Below, piece after piece: positions 1 to 8,336 of a stretch of DNA of 37,598 bases. Source of the DNA: JAHJGG01 sp041658785 (GTDB lineage: Bacteria > Patescibacteriota > Patescibacteriia > Magasanikbacterales > UBA922); NCBI GenBank assembly GCA_041658785.1, contig JBAZZL010000010.1, positions 1 through 37,598 of the forward strand, written 5' to 3'. Within the stretch, counting starts at the first letter, position 1, and each line of letters begins with the position of its first letter. A model generated the notes under the pieces. The model worked only from the letters and a program-made list of their open reading frames with translations. It was not told where the DNA came from and made no database searches. A program made the translations under genes and the position numbers.

Positions 1-76
1 TGACCCTTTTGCTGATTTGCCAGCCGAATTTCACTGCGACGTTCAATTCGGCACTCCTTATGACAATTACAGATAG
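1..76 (+). CDS. C-terminal tail of an unidentified gene (partial)
   Basis: The frame starting at base 2 is open from the window edge to a TAG at 74-76 and gives 24 residues ending in GTPYDNYR. The composition looks like ordinary protein (ADLPAEFH, VQFGTPYD) rather than random translation, so this may be the end of a gene that begins outside the window. It is too short to identify, and an open frame of this length can occur by chance. Confidence 0.35.
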   Translation, partial: DPFADLPAEFHCDVQFGTPYDNYR

Positions 77-198
77 TATTGTTGCGTTAAAAAGTTGAAT
101 CCAAGAGAAATAATGAAATAAGAAATTTGAAATTGAATGTGTGAAATGTGTGAATAGAGAAATGAAGGAATAAAATTGTATGGTTTGTGATGCGTGTC

Positions 199-228
199 TT
201 GTGATTCGTGATAAGAATGTGCTATAAT
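199..228 (+). promoter_or_regulatory. Sigma-70-type promoter for the 295-630 gene
   Basis: TTGTGA at 199-204 and a perfect TATAAT at 223-228 are separated by 18 bases. A strong Shine-Dalgarno (AGGAGG) lies just before the ATG at 295. The upstream stretch 100-215 is AT-rich with short GTGTGAAT/GTGATTCGTG-like repeats and shows no gene. Confidence 0.6.
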
Positions 229-294
229 ATAATTACTTATTTTTAATCTCCCCATGAACGTTCCTGTCGGTGTTCGTGGAAATTAGGAGGCAAT

Positions 295-630
295 ATGTAT
301 TTTGAAACTTCGCAAGATCTTTTATACATCGTCTTGTCGCTTTGTATTTTGTGGTTTACGGTTTTTCTATGCTGGCTTTTGTATCAGGCGGCCAGAGTGT
401 TGAAGAATGCTAACGCCATCATTGAAAATCTGACCCATAAGCTGGAATTAATCGCCGACGCGGTGGAGTTTATGCGCCAGAAAGTTGATAATGTCTCCAG
501 CCACATGGGGATTGTGAGTAAAGTAGCGACCGGCCTCGTGGATAGGTTTGTGTTGGGAAAATTGTCGGCGAAGCTGGAAGATAAGATTGAGAAGATGAAG
601 GGAAAGAAGACGGTTAAGAAAAAGAAATAA
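295..630 (+). CDS. Small membrane-anchored helical protein, unknown function
   Basis: A 111-residue protein. Residues about 8-32 form one hydrophobic segment. A predicted helical stretch with amphipathic pattern follows (LKNANAIIENLTHKLELIADAVEFM), and the tail is very basic (KGKKTVKKKK). This N-terminal anchor plus cytoplasmic helix plus lysine tail resembles DUF948-like small proteins seen in Patescibacteria, but I cannot assign a family. It is monocistronic: a good promoter and an AGGAGG ribosome site lie upstream and a rho-independent terminator downstream. Translation is certain; function is not known. Confidence 0.85.
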   Translation: MYFETSQDLLYIVLSLCILWFTVFLCWLLYQAARVLKNANAIIENLTHKLELIADAVEFMRQKVDNVSSHMGIVSKVATGLVDRFVLGKLSAKLEDKIEKMKGKKTVKKKK

Positions 631-670
631 GATACGAAATACGAAAGAATACTAAATTACGAAATCAGAC

Positions 671-698
671 ACCCGCGAAAAACGCGGGTTTTTTGTTT
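671..698 (+). terminator. Rho-independent terminator
   Basis: CCCGCG at 672-677 pairs with CGCGGG at 683-688 across an A5 loop and is followed by a T-rich run. It lies 40 bases after the stop of the 295-630 gene. Confidence 0.85.
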
Positions 699-778
699 AT
701 TGACCCTTAATTATAAAAATGCTACCCTATTATCATCTTTAAATCAACTAATTCCTCAGGGCTCTGCCCCGGGGTATG

Positions 779-1324
779 TCATTCTGCCAATTCGTAGTTC
801 CGGGGATTTTTTTTCCCTTTATCTGAACCCCTAAAGTTGAGCTGACAATCGCTAGTAACAGATTGGACCATCCAAGTTTTTCCAGTTCCTCGGGGGTTTG
901 TCAACATTACTTTGGATCCGACTTTTATATTTTTTTTTATTATCAATACCCATAGATTCCAGAGTCTATACTGTCGATTGTAATTACGCTTTTCAAGCTC
1001 TGTTACTGTTAGATACTCAAATTTTTGTGATATCATTGTTTGTTTGTATGCCTCATAATATTGATCTTTCTGTTTTTTTTCAATCCAATCTTTAATTGCT
1101 GATTCAAGCAGGTTGGACACGCCAGTGGCATTCAGTTCAGCCGTGTATTTAAGCGCTAATTTTATTTTTTTTAAAACTTCGTCTATAATCGACTGCTTGT
1201 TGTCGGCAATAACAGATAATAAATCTGGCGGCACAAGACCTTCTATCGCATTATCAAATAGGGCGGATAAATTAAACGGGTCAGTTTGTTCCAATGTATC
1301 TCGGTTGTGGTTGTTTTCAATCAT
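779..1324 (-). CDS. Hypothetical protein with a C-terminal SH3-like/YodC-like segment
   Basis: A 181-residue soluble protein. The first 115 residues are helical and charged with no recognised motif. The last 50 (KVGSKVMLTNP, WMVQSVTSD, CQLNFRG, NPRNYELAE) look like a small beta-barrel of the YodC/DUF2158 type (GD-V-LKSGGP-MTV-pattern). The GTGKT string resembles a Walker A loop, but the usual preceding beta-strand, glycine spacing and any Walker B are missing, so I do not call an ATPase. The gene lies divergent from dnaE. Start and frame look sound; the family is uncertain. Confidence 0.65.
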   Translation of the reverse strand: MIENNHNRDTLEQTDPFNLSALFDNAIEGLVPPDLLSVIADNKQSIIDEVLKKIKLALKYTAELNATGVSNLLESAIKDWIEKKQKDQYYEAYKQTMISQKFEYLTVTELEKRNYNRQYRLWNLWVLIIKKNIKVGSKVMLTNPRGTGKTWMVQSVTSDCQLNFRGSDKGKKNPRNYELAE

Positions 1325-1396
1325 AATTTTTTAAGTTGATTTAATAATACCAAGCCTATCTTGTTAATTATTTTAATTTTAAACTATTTTTGTTTT

Positions 1397-1425
1397 TTGG
1401 TCAATATTGATTTATATTTTATAAT
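1397..1425 (+). promoter_or_regulatory. Probable dnaE promoter
   Basis: TTGGTC at 1397-1402 and a perfect TATAAT at 1420-1425 have a 17-base spacer. The ATG follows 25 bases after the -10. Confidence 0.5.
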
Positions 1426-1450
1426 GCTATAAGATAAGTAGGATATTTTA

Positions 1451-4400
1451 ATGATTATGTCAAATTTTGTACACCTTCACGTCCACTCCCATTACTCCTT
1501 GCTAAGCGGTTTGACGAAGATCAAGCCTTTGGTTAGGGCCGCCAAAGAGAGAGGATTTACGGCGTTGGCGCTTACAGACTATGGCGCGCTGTATGGCGCG
1601 ATTGAGTTTTATAAAACTTGCAAAAAAGAAAATATAAAACCGATTATCGGTTTTGAAGCTTTTATTGCTCCGCGGTCAAGGCGCGACAAAGATCCGCAAA
1701 CTGATAAAAATTATCATCATTTGATTTTGCTGGCAGAGAATTACGAGGGATATAAAAGCCTCATGAAATTGTCTTCGATTGGACATTTAGAAGGATTTTT
1801 TGATGGAAAACCCCGCATTGACAAAGAAGCAATCAGGCAGTTTGGCAATTCAATCATTGCCTTGTCAGGTCCGATTTATGGAGAAATACCAAAATTGCTG
1901 AAAGATGGCAAGAACGTCGAGGCAAAAAGAGTTGCCTTGGAATACAATGATATTTTTGGGGCTAACAATTTTTATCTGGAACTTCAGGATCACCCGGCGA
2001 TTGAGGGGCAGGTGGATGTCAATACCAAGCTTATTGCGCTTTCACAAGAAACCGGCATCCCTCTTGTTGTTACGCGAGATGTCCATTATCTGGATTCAGA
2101 AGATGCGGAAGTCCAAGATATTTTGCGCTGTATACGGGAAGGATGGAAGGTAAACCAGCCCAATCGTTCGGACTATCGCCATATTGATCGTTCGTTGAAT
2201 TCCGCAAAAGACATTTTTTCTCGATTCCGTCATGTCAAAGAAGCGATCGAAAATACAAATAAAATTGCAGAGAGAGTAAATATTGAAATTGAACTTGATG
2301 CCTGGCATTTTGCTCCGGTTGATTTGCCGCCGGGAAAGAATGAAAATGAAGTATTGCGAGGAATGGTTTATGCGGATGTTGAAAAATTTATGGAATTTAC
2401 TCCCGAAGTTAAGGATCGCTTGGAGTATGAACTTGGCATCATTGAGAAAAAGGGATATGCTCCTTACTTTCTTTGCGTCGCCGATTATGTCAGATACGCT
2501 AAGGATAATGGCATTGTTGAAACGACTCGCGGCTCGGCCGGGGGATCGCTGGTCTCGTATGCAATTGGAATTACGACAGTCGATCCAATGCGGTTCAAGA
2601 TTCCATTTGAACGTTTTCTAAATCCATTTCGCCCGAGTCCGCCGGATATTGATACTGATTTTGCCGATGACCGGCGTGATGAGATGATTGAGTATGTTAC
2701 CAATAAATATGGCGAAGATAAAGTGGCGCAAATTATAACCTTTGGTACGATGGCGGCGCGCGGCAGTGTGCGGGATGTCGGACGGGCGCTGGGCTTATCT
2801 TATAGTTTTTGCGATCAGGTTGCCAAGTTAATACCATTTGGCGCGCAAGGATTTCCCATGACCATAAAACGCGCTTTGAAAGAGGAACCGGATTTAAAAA
2901 AATTATACGAAACAAATGCTGATGTGAAGCGGCTGCTTGATTTGGCGCAAAAGGTGGAAGGTTGCGCCAGACACGCGTCTATTCACGCGGCGGGGGTTGT
3001 TATTTCTCCAACGGCGCTGACTGATTTTACTCCGGTACAACGAGAGACAGGTGGAGAGAAAATCATTACCCAATATGAGATGCATTCAGTAGAATCTGCC
3101 GGATTGCTAAAGATGGATTTTTTGGGGATAAGAAATTTATCTATTTTGGGAAAAGCGGTGGAAATAGTAAAAGCCACGACGGGCGAAGAAGTGAATATTT
3201 ATATTTTACCGCTTGATGACAAAGAGACTTTTGAGATGCTTTCGCGCGGAGAAACGATGGGCACGTTTCAGCTTGGCGGCTCTGGCATGACGCGATGGAT
3301 CAAGGAGTTGAAACCTTCCACAATTAATGACATTATGGCAATGGTGGCGCTTTATCGGCCGGGTCCGATGGATTCTATCCCTGATTATATTAGACGCAAA
3401 CACAACCCTGAGCTGATTTCTTATCTTGATGAAAGAATGGCGGAATATCTGGACGCGTCCTTTGGCCTTTTGGTATATCAAGATGATGTGCTTTTGACAG
3501 CTGTTAAGCTGGCCGGATATGATTGGATGGAGGCGGATAAATTTAGAAAAGCGATTGGCAAAAAAATTCCGGAAGAAATGGAAAAGCAAAAGCAGAAATT
3601 TTTTGAAGGGTGCAAAAATTATGGAAAACTTCCGGAGATCAAAATCCATCGATTGTGGGAATTGATTGAGCCGTTTGCGGCCTATGGTTTCAATAAAGCG
3701 CACGCCGCAAGTTATGGCATGGTAGCTTACCAGACTTCTTATATGAAAGCGCATTATCCGGTGCAGTATATGACAGCCGCGCTTCAGGCAGAGGCAGGGG
3801 ATGCGGACAAGGTGGCTTCCATTGTCCACGAGTGCCGGCGCATGGGGATAGAAGTTTTGCCATCGGATATTAATGAAAGTTTTAGAAATTTCGCCATGGT
3901 CAGCAAGACCGGAGAATCCGGCAGAATCCGTTTTGGTCTGACAGCGATCAAAAATGTCGGCGACCATATCTGCGAGGTTATTTATCGTGAGCGGAAAGAG
4001 CGTGGACAATATAAAGACCTGGAGGATTTTTTGGAACGGGTAAAAGATAAAGATTTGAATAAGAAGTCGCTTGAAAGCTTGATTCAAGCTGGGGCGCTTG
4101 ATTGTTTTGGCCATGATCGCGGATTGCTCTTGGCGAATATTGAAAATATATTATTTTTCCTCCGGAATATCCGAGAGAAAGAAACGACGCAGCAAGATTC
4201 TCTGTTTTTCGGGACAGATATAGCGCTGGACAGGAAGGTAATATTGAAAGATGCCGTTGATGCCACGATGGACCAGAAATTAATTTGGGAAAAAAGCTTG
4301 CTTGGACTTTATGTTTCTTCGCATCCATTTGCGTACTTTCAGAATCTATTAAAAGATGCGTTGATTTCATTATCGGAAGCAGAACATAATCCAAGAGATG

Positions 4401-4936
4401 CCTGGGTGGTGGTTGGCGGCATTGTAGATTCATTAAAAAAGAAAATTACTAAACGAGGAGAAATAATGATGTTTGCGACAATTGCCGACATGACAGGCTC
4501 GATTGAGCTCTTGGTATTTCCAAAAACTTATGAAAAGACACAGTCAATTTGGCAAGAGGGGAATATTATCTGTGTGGTTGGCAGGACGCCAAAAGAAGAT
4601 GGAGATAATAAAATTTTTGTAGAAAAAGCCAGTGTGATCACCAAAGAAAACGCGGTCCAAGTGTGCCGGGGCTTGTCATTTGGCACTTCAGTCAAAGATT
4701 ACGCCCCGCAGTTGCAAGAAAATAAGGCAGTGCAAATCAGTTTGAATAAATCAGAAATGAAACAAGCGGCCGGCGCGCTTAAAAAATTATTTGATGATTA
4801 TCCAGGAGAATATCAAGTTTATGTGGTTGTAGGCAACAAAAAAATAAAAGCCCAGTCAATGATTGACTGGAACTCGGAGGTGTTGGATAAATTGGAGGAG
4901 ATTGTGGGAGAGGGAAAGGTGGAGGTTTATGAATGA
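1451..4936 (+). CDS. dnaE: DNA polymerase III alpha subunit (DnaE, C-family polymerase)
   Basis: Replicative polymerase, 1161 residues, close to the usual DnaE1 length. The PHP domain starts at residue 6 with HLHVHSHYSLL and includes the TRDVHYL motif. The catalytic aspartates are in PPDIDTDF (D401, D403) and MDFLGIR (D556), almost exactly at the E. coli numbers (401, 403, 555). Fingers motifs such as ALYRPGPM and GFNKAHAASYG are present. An OB-fold lies at about 983-1055 (VVVGGIVDSL to GRTP), followed by a short alpha/beta tail. There is no inserted exonuclease domain, so this is DnaE and not PolC. I chose ATG 1451 because a weak AGGA lies 7 bases upstream; ATG 1457 is possible. The gene is convergent with the next gene, 4 bases apart. 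Confidence 0.97.
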   Translation: MIMSNFVHLHVHSHYSLLSGLTKIKPLVRAAKERGFTALALTDYGALYGAIEFYKTCKKENIKPIIGFEAFIAPRSRRDKDPQTDKNYHHLILLAENYEGYKSLMKLSSIGHLEGFFDGKPRIDKEAIRQFGNSIIALSGPIYGEIPKLLKDGKNVEAKRVALEYNDIFGANNFYLELQDHPAIEGQVDVNTKLIALSQETGIPLVVTRDVHYLDSEDAEVQDILRCIREGWKVNQPNRSDYRHIDRSLNSAKDIFSRFRHVKEAIENTNKIAERVNIEIELDAWHFAPVDLPPGKNENEVLRGMVYADVEKFMEFTPEVKDRLEYELGIIEKKGYAPYFLCVADYVRYAKDNGIVETTRGSAGGSLVSYAIGITTVDPMRFKIPFERFLNPFRPSPPDIDTDFADDRRDEMIEYVTNKYGEDKVAQIITFGTMAARGSVRDVGRALGLSYSFCDQVAKLIPFGAQGFPMTIKRALKEEPDLKKLYETNADVKRLLDLAQKVEGCARHASIHAAGVVISPTALTDFTPVQRETGGEKIITQYEMHSVESAGLLKMDFLGIRNLSILGKAVEIVKATTGEEVNIYILPLDDKETFEMLSRGETMGTFQLGGSGMTRWIKELKPSTINDIMAMVALYRPGPMDSIPDYIRRKHNPELISYLDERMAEYLDASFGLLVYQDDVLLTAVKLAGYDWMEADKFRKAIGKKIPEEMEKQKQKFFEGCKNYGKLPEIKIHRLWELIEPFAAYGFNKAHAASYGMVAYQTSYMKAHYPVQYMTAALQAEAGDADKVASIVHECRRMGIEVLPSDINESFRNFAMVSKTGESGRIRFGLTAIKNVGDHICEVIYRERKERGQYKDLEDFLERVKDKDLNKKSLESLIQAGALDCFGHDRGLLLANIENILFFLRNIREKETTQQDSLFFGTDIALDRKVILKDAVDATMDQKLIWEKSLLGLYVSSHPFAYFQNLLKDALISLSEAEHNPRDAWVVVGGIVDSLKKKITKRGEIMMFATIADMTGSIELLVFPKTYEKTQSIWQEGNIICVVGRTPKEDGDNKIFVEKASVITKENAVQVCRGLSFGTSVKDYAPQLQENKAVQISLNKSEMKQAAGALKKLFDDYPGEYQVYVVVGNKKIKAQSMIDWNSEVLDKLEEIVGEGKVEVYE

Positions 4937-4940
4937 TTTT

Positions 4941-5285
4941 TTATACCATCGCTTCCAACTCTTTGATTTCTTCGGGTCGGCCGATATTATAGCGCCCAAG
5001 CAAGTCAAGAATTTTGAGATGAAATTGTTTCTCTCTTTGAATTGAGCGCTCAATTCGTCTGCCGATTTCCGCCGCTAAATCAGCATTTTTGTCATCCAGG
5101 TATGATTTTGTCGGCAGTGTATTTATGGTATTTTTCATACTGGAAACGTCGGCCTTTAGCGTAGAGACGTCGGCTTTTACTTCATTTAATTCTTCGCTTA
5201 CTCCATCAAAACCATCCTTGACCGCAAGGAGGACATCGTCTAGAGTAGTTTCTTTGGGTTGGGTATTTTGGTTTTCCATATACAT
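4941..5285 (-). CDS. Small coiled-coil protein, unknown function
   Basis: 114 residues, or 112 if the second ATG (5279) is used. Residues about 28-60 carry hydrophobic residues at heptad spacing (VKADVSTLKADVSSMKNTI), then a YLDDKNADLAAEIGRR helix and a C-terminal RPEEIKELEAM segment. This layout (TLDDVL start, heptad repeats, 'YLDDK', end with a proline-glutamate helix) matches a large group of uncharacterised coiled-coil proteins in Patescibacteria. There is no membrane segment or catalytic motif. It is tail-to-tail with dnaE and downstream of prs on the same strand. The role is unknown. Confidence 0.8.
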   Translation of the reverse strand: MYMENQNTQPKETTLDDVLLAVKDGFDGVSEELNEVKADVSTLKADVSSMKNTINTLPTKSYLDDKNADLAAEIGRRIERSIQREKQFHLKILDLLGRYNIGRPEEIKELEAMV

Positions 5286-5325
5286 GTAGAAGAATTATAG
5301 ATCGCCCGGCGGGAGATGTCAATAG

Positions 5326-6267
5326 TTATAAATCATTAAGTGATTTTATACTCTTCCCTTCGTGAATTCGCCCGATGCACTCGGCGAATTTTTTGGTTAC
5401 GGAAACGACTGCGCAATTTTTTAAGTTATGTCCCTCTAGGGGGATGGTGTCGGTGGTGACGAATTTTTTGATTGGGGATTTATTCAATTTTTCCTCCGCT
5501 TCCAGGCCAAGGGCGGCGTGCACAAAGCAAGCGTCAACCGAAATCGCACCGGCTTTTTTTATTAAATATTTGGCGTCTTTGGTTAAGGTGCCGCCGGTCT
5601 GGGTTTCATCATCAATAATCAGGGCTTTTTTATTTTTTACGTCGCCGATCACGCCTTTGATGATCACATTTTCTTCGTTCCCTTCGCGTCTCTTATCCAT
5701 AATCGCCACCGGCAGATTGAGTCCGTCGGCAAAAAGCTTGAGCATTTTGGCCGCGCCCGCGTCTCCGGCCACGAGACAGTAATTTTTTAAATTCCAGTTT
5801 TTTTTTAAATACCTTACAATTTCCGGGGCGGCCAGCAGGTGGTCGCAAGGCATAGAAAAAAAACCTTGCACTTGAGGAGAGTGCATATCCATGATTAGCG
5901 CGCGACTGGCTCCGGCGGTATGAAGCATATCAGCCAAGAGCCGAGCGGTAATGGCGATGCGCGGCTGATCTTTTTTATCCGACCGGATATAAGGGAAATA
6001 TGGCATTACCGCGGTAATTCGTTCAGCCGAAGCGTCTCGCAGGGCCCGAACAATAATCAAGAGTTCCATTACATGGGAATCCACCGGCGGAACCTGCGTC
6101 TGGATTACAAACACGTCGTCGCCCCGAACCGGCTCATCAATTGTTACAAAACGATTGTCATTGCTAAATACCAAACTGGTCGTTCTTGTTTCTTTAATCC
6201 TCAGATATTTGCAAACCGCTTGAGTGAATCCCTTGTGGCTAGACCCGCCGATGATTTTTAGATTCAT
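5326..6267 (-). CDS. prs: Ribose-phosphate pyrophosphokinase
   Basis: Makes PRPP from ribose 5-phosphate and ATP. 313 residues from the ATG at 6265-6267; the open frame extends 22 codons further upstream, but the protein proper starts at MNLKIIGG. Diagnostic parts are the MPYFPYIRSDKK loop (ATP site), MDMHSPQVQGFF (usual DLHAGQIQGFF), and the PRPP-binding loop IIDDETQTGGTL (usual VDDMIDTGGT). The sequence diverges from standard bacterial Prs but keeps these sites. PRPP is used by NadC and Apt encoded in the same block, which supports a functional cluster. No Shine-Dalgarno is visible. Confidence 0.93.
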   Translation of the reverse strand: MNLKIIGGSSHKGFTQAVCKYLRIKETRTTSLVFSNDNRFVTIDEPVRGDDVFVIQTQVPPVDSHVMELLIIVRALRDASAERITAVMPYFPYIRSDKKDQPRIAITARLLADMLHTAGASRALIMDMHSPQVQGFFSMPCDHLLAAPEIVRYLKKNWNLKNYCLVAGDAGAAKMLKLFADGLNLPVAIMDKRREGNEENVIIKGVIGDVKNKKALIIDDETQTGGTLTKDAKYLIKKAGAISVDACFVHAALGLEAEEKLNKSPIKKFVTTDTIPLEGHNLKNCAVVSVTKKFAECIGRIHEGKSIKSLNDL

Positions 6268-6296
6268 ATTGTTTGGCTTATTTTTTATCAAAGATA

Positions 6297-7460
6297 TTAT
6301 ACCACAGCTTTTGATTGTTGGTAAATTTTCCAATTGGGATCGGCAGTTAACTGTTGCCAGGGGGTGAAGTCGTTTTTGATAGCGTGGATATATCCAGCCA
6401 TTGCTATCATTGCCGCGTTGTCCATTGAGTACGAGGAAAGAGGAAAGAGGAAAGAGGAAAGAGGAAGTCGTCTTTCAATTTCTTTTTTAAGAGTTTCTTT
6501 GAGTTTTTTATTGGCGCTGACGCCGCCGGCCAAGATGATTGTTTTAGGATTGTATTTTTTTGCCGCTCTGATTGTTTTGGCAACGAGGACGTCGATGATG
6601 GCTTGTTGGAAGGAGGCGCAGAAATCGTTTTGTCTTGTAACTTGTCCCGCAGCGAGCGGGATCCCGCTGTGGCGGGATAACTTGTAACTTGTAACTTGTT
6701 TTTTTGCGTTGTCTCGCAACCAATATAGTGCTGCAGTTTTAAGACCGGAAAAACTGAAATCAAACGAGTCATTGTCCAACTCGTCTTCGCCCCGAGTGGG
6801 GCTACGCCGGGCAAGCATTGGACGGGGAAGGGGAATGGCGCTGGGGTTTCCTGATTCAGCCAGCTTAGATATTTGTGGACCGCCCGGGTAGTCAAGGCCG
6901 AGCAGTTTGGCTACCTTGTCAAAACATTCGCCGGCCGCGTCGTCTCTTGTTTTCCCGACAAGTTCGTATTTGCCGTGGTTTTTCATGAGAATAAGTTCAG
7001 TGTGGCCGCCGCTGACTATTAGACAAAGAGCGGGGAAGATAATTTCCTTACGGATAACGGATAACCCTGATTTACGGATATTGTTGCCTTGTTTTTTGTC
7101 TAATAAAACAGAGTATATGTGTCCTTCAATGTGATTTATTGGCGTTACGGGAACATTCCACAAATATGATAGCGTTTGCGCGGCGGTTACGCCTACCAAG
7201 AGGCCGGTCATTAATCCCGGGCCGGCAGTTACGGCGATCACATCGGGTTTATTTTGTCCATCCATTACCGCTTCAATTAAAGGAAGAATTTTTTCCGCGT
7301 GTTTTCTGCCCGCTATTTCCGGCACCACGCCGCCGTATTTTTTGTGTACTTCAATTTGGCTCGCGGTTTTTTCTGCCAGGATTTTAATCTCGTTTTTATT
7401 TGCTTCCACCAGCGCGACCGACGTGTCGTCGCAGGATGATTCTATGCCGAGGATTAACAT
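6297..7460 (-). CDS. tsaD: tRNA N6-adenosine threonylcarbamoyltransferase TsaD with repeat-derived inserts
   Basis: Catalyses transfer of the threonylcarbamoyl group to A37 of ANN-decoding tRNAs. 387 residues from ATG 7458-7460 (MLILGIESSCDDTS); the open frame continues upstream into a repeat. Family marks are GIESSCDDT, the metal-binding HxEGH (NHIEGH), IVSGGHTEL, LGLDYPGGP, FSFSGLKTA and the C-terminal SMDNAAMIA. It is about 45 residues longer than usual, and the excess lies in four places: IRKSGLSVIRK, ARRSPTRGEDEL, VTSYKLSRHSGIPLAAGQ, and RRLPLSSFLFPLSS. Each corresponds to a repeat family found elsewhere in this window. No core motif is destroyed, so the gene is probably functional. Confidence 0.93.
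   Translation of the reverse strand: MLILGIESSCDDTSVALVEANKNEIKILAEKTASQIEVHKKYGGVVPEIAGRKHAEKILPLIEAVMDGQNKPDVIAVTAGPGLMTGLLVGVTAAQTLSYLWNVPVTPINHIEGHIYSVLLDKKQGNNIRKSGLSVIRKEIIFPALCLIVSGGHTELILMKNHGKYELVGKTRDDAAGECFDKVAKLLGLDYPGGPQISKLAESGNPSAIPLPRPMLARRSPTRGEDELDNDSFDFSFSGLKTAALYWLRDNAKKQVTSYKLSRHSGIPLAAGQVTRQNDFCASFQQAIIDVLVAKTIRAAKKYNPKTIILAGGVSANKKLKETLKKEIERRLPLSSFLFPLSSYSMDNAAMIAMAGYIHAIKNDFTPWQQLTADPNWKIYQQSKAVV
6433..6467. repeat. Heptanucleotide repeat GAGGAAA x5 inside tsaD
   Basis: Five copies of a 7-bp unit within the coding region, read on the minus strand as LPLSSFLFPLSS just before the conserved SMDNAAMIA motif. The same unit recurs inside nadC at 11167-11201. Confidence 0.9.
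6634..6701. repeat. Palindrome plus CTTGTAA heptamers inside tsaD
   Basis: Copies of CTTGTAA (7 bp) flank a GC-rich inverted repeat (CCCGCAGCGAGCGGG and CCCGCTGTGGCGGG). It reads in frame as VTSYKLSRHSGIPLAAGQ between the LKTA and SFQQAIIDVL parts of TsaD. A related CCGCTGTGGCGG core is in the BRO pseudogene near 23.6 kb. Confidence 0.85.
6783..6811. repeat. Short GC-rich palindromic repeat inside tsaD
   Basis: 29 bp matching the reverse complement of the core at 26142-26170 in the blaI downstream repeat: same ends (GGCGTAGCCC, GGGCGAAGAC), different loop. Encodes RRSPTRGEDE in frame. Confidence 0.8.
7047..7080. repeat. Single 34-bp repeat unit inside tsaD
   Basis: One copy of the 34-bp unit that is tandem at 37395-37598; one mismatch to the first unit there. 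Read on the minus strand as IRKSGLSVIRK in the frame that avoids its TAA triplets. Confidence 0.9.
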
Positions 7461-7471
7461 AGTTAACACAT

Positions 7472-7633
7472 TGTCATTCCGAGCCCCGCACACTGCGGGG
7501 AGGAATCCCTTTTTAACGCGTCAACATGTCTCTTTTATCTATACGCTTCGCTAATGAATAGTTGTAGGTAAAAAAGGGATTCCTCCACTCCGTCCCGCCA
7601 TTCGCGAAGGGCGGGACTCCGGTCGGAATGACA
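7472..7633. repeat. MITE-like palindromic element, family A, copy 1
   Basis: 162 bp between tsaD and apt. The outer inverted repeat TGTCATTCCGA (7472-7482) matches 7623-7633, and a 14-bp inner inverted repeat (AGGAATCCCTTTTT, 7501-7514) matches 7571-7584. Each arm has its own GC-rich hairpin. The middle contains TACGCTTCGCTAA, which recurs in the nadB insert. No gene is inside, so it would be non-autonomous if mobile. Confidence 0.85.
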
Positions 7634-7643
7634 ATGGACGCGA

Positions 7644-8177
7644 TTACTCCCCCTCAAACTCCACCAAATTAAAAACTTTATACCCGGCCTGTTCCAATTT
7701 TTTCTTCCCTCCCAAATTCGGCAAGTCAATGATAACAGAAAATTCTATAATTTTTCCGCCTAGTTTTTTAATCAAATTACACGCAGCGAGAGCTGTGCCG
7801 CCAGTAGCAATCAGGTCGTCAACCAACAAAACCTTGTTGCCGGATTCTATCGCGTCTTTATGGATTTCAATTTTGTCTGTGCCGTATTCTAATTTATATT
7901 CTTCGGATTCTGTTTCGGCCGGCAGTTTGCCTTTTTTTCTAATGGGCACAAATCCCACGCCCAAACGGTGGGCCAGAGCTGATCCAGTAATAAAACCGCG
8001 CGATTCTATTCCCGCCACCAGGTCAATTTTGGTATCTTTATACCGCTCAAACAGCAAATCAATAGTGTGGCGGAAGCCCGCGGCGTCTTTTAATAAAGTG
8101 GTGATGTCGCGAAACATAATGCCGGGCTTTGGCCAGTCGGGGATGGTTCTGATTTTGGATTTTAGGGTGTTTGGCAT
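7644..8177 (-). CDS. apt: Adenine phosphoribosyltransferase
   Basis: Adenine + PRPP to AMP + PPi. 177 residues, normal for Apt. I start at ATG 8175-8177 (MPNTLKSKIRTIPDWPKPGI); the longer open frame upstream is only translated repeat. Features: IPDWPKPGIMFRDITTLL near the N-terminus, AGIESRGFITGSALA, RKKGKLPAET, the EYGTDKIEIHKDAI region, and the PRPP loop VLLVDDLIATGGTALA at about residues 120-135. Its neighbour mtnP supplies adenine and prs supplies PRPP. It sits between two copies of repeat family A. Confidence 0.95.
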   Translation of the reverse strand: MPNTLKSKIRTIPDWPKPGIMFRDITTLLKDAAGFRHTIDLLFERYKDTKIDLVAGIESRGFITGSALAHRLGVGFVPIRKKGKLPAETESEEYKLEYGTDKIEIHKDAIESGNKVLLVDDLIATGGTALAACNLIKKLGGKIIEFSVIIDLPNLGGKKKLEQAGYKVFNLVEFEGE

Positions 8178-8183
8178 ACTCGT

Positions 8184-8336
8184 TGTCATTCCGAGCGAAG
8201 TTCCGATTCGCATCGGGACGAAGCCGAGGAATCCCTTATCGTATGTTATATTTAGAAGGTGTTGTATATTCACTCGTTAAGGGATTCCTCGGCTGCGTTC
8301 ACTCGCGCGAGCTCATTCACTTCGCTCGGAATGACA
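8184..8336. repeat. MITE-like palindromic element, family A, copy 2
   Basis: 153 bp. The 17-bp terminal inverted repeat TGTCATTCCGAGCGAAG (8184-8200) matches 8320-8336. The inner GAGGAATCCCTTA pairs with TAAGGGATTCCTC. It lies between apt and mtnP and overlaps the last codons of mtnP, giving the tail CHSERSE. Confidence 0.9.

Noticed and set aside
779..1324. P-loop ATPase suggested by GTGKT
   Set aside because: The glycine pattern and preceding strand of a Walker A motif are missing, there is no Walker B, and the segment fits a small SH3-like barrel better.
3206..4114. Long antisense open frame (302 codons) inside dnaE
   Set aside because: It is the shadow of dnaE on the other strand, with no family-like features; dnaE is certain here.
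1451..4936. Recoding of TGA (code 25) as in some Patescibacteria
   Set aside because: Genes end naturally at TGA (for example 16-bp overlaps and ATGA junctions) and no conserved gene contains an in-frame TGA.
8178..8273. 32-residue N-terminal extension of Apt
   Set aside because: It is a reading of the family A palindrome (GFVPMRIGTSLGM); the conserved protein starts at 8177.
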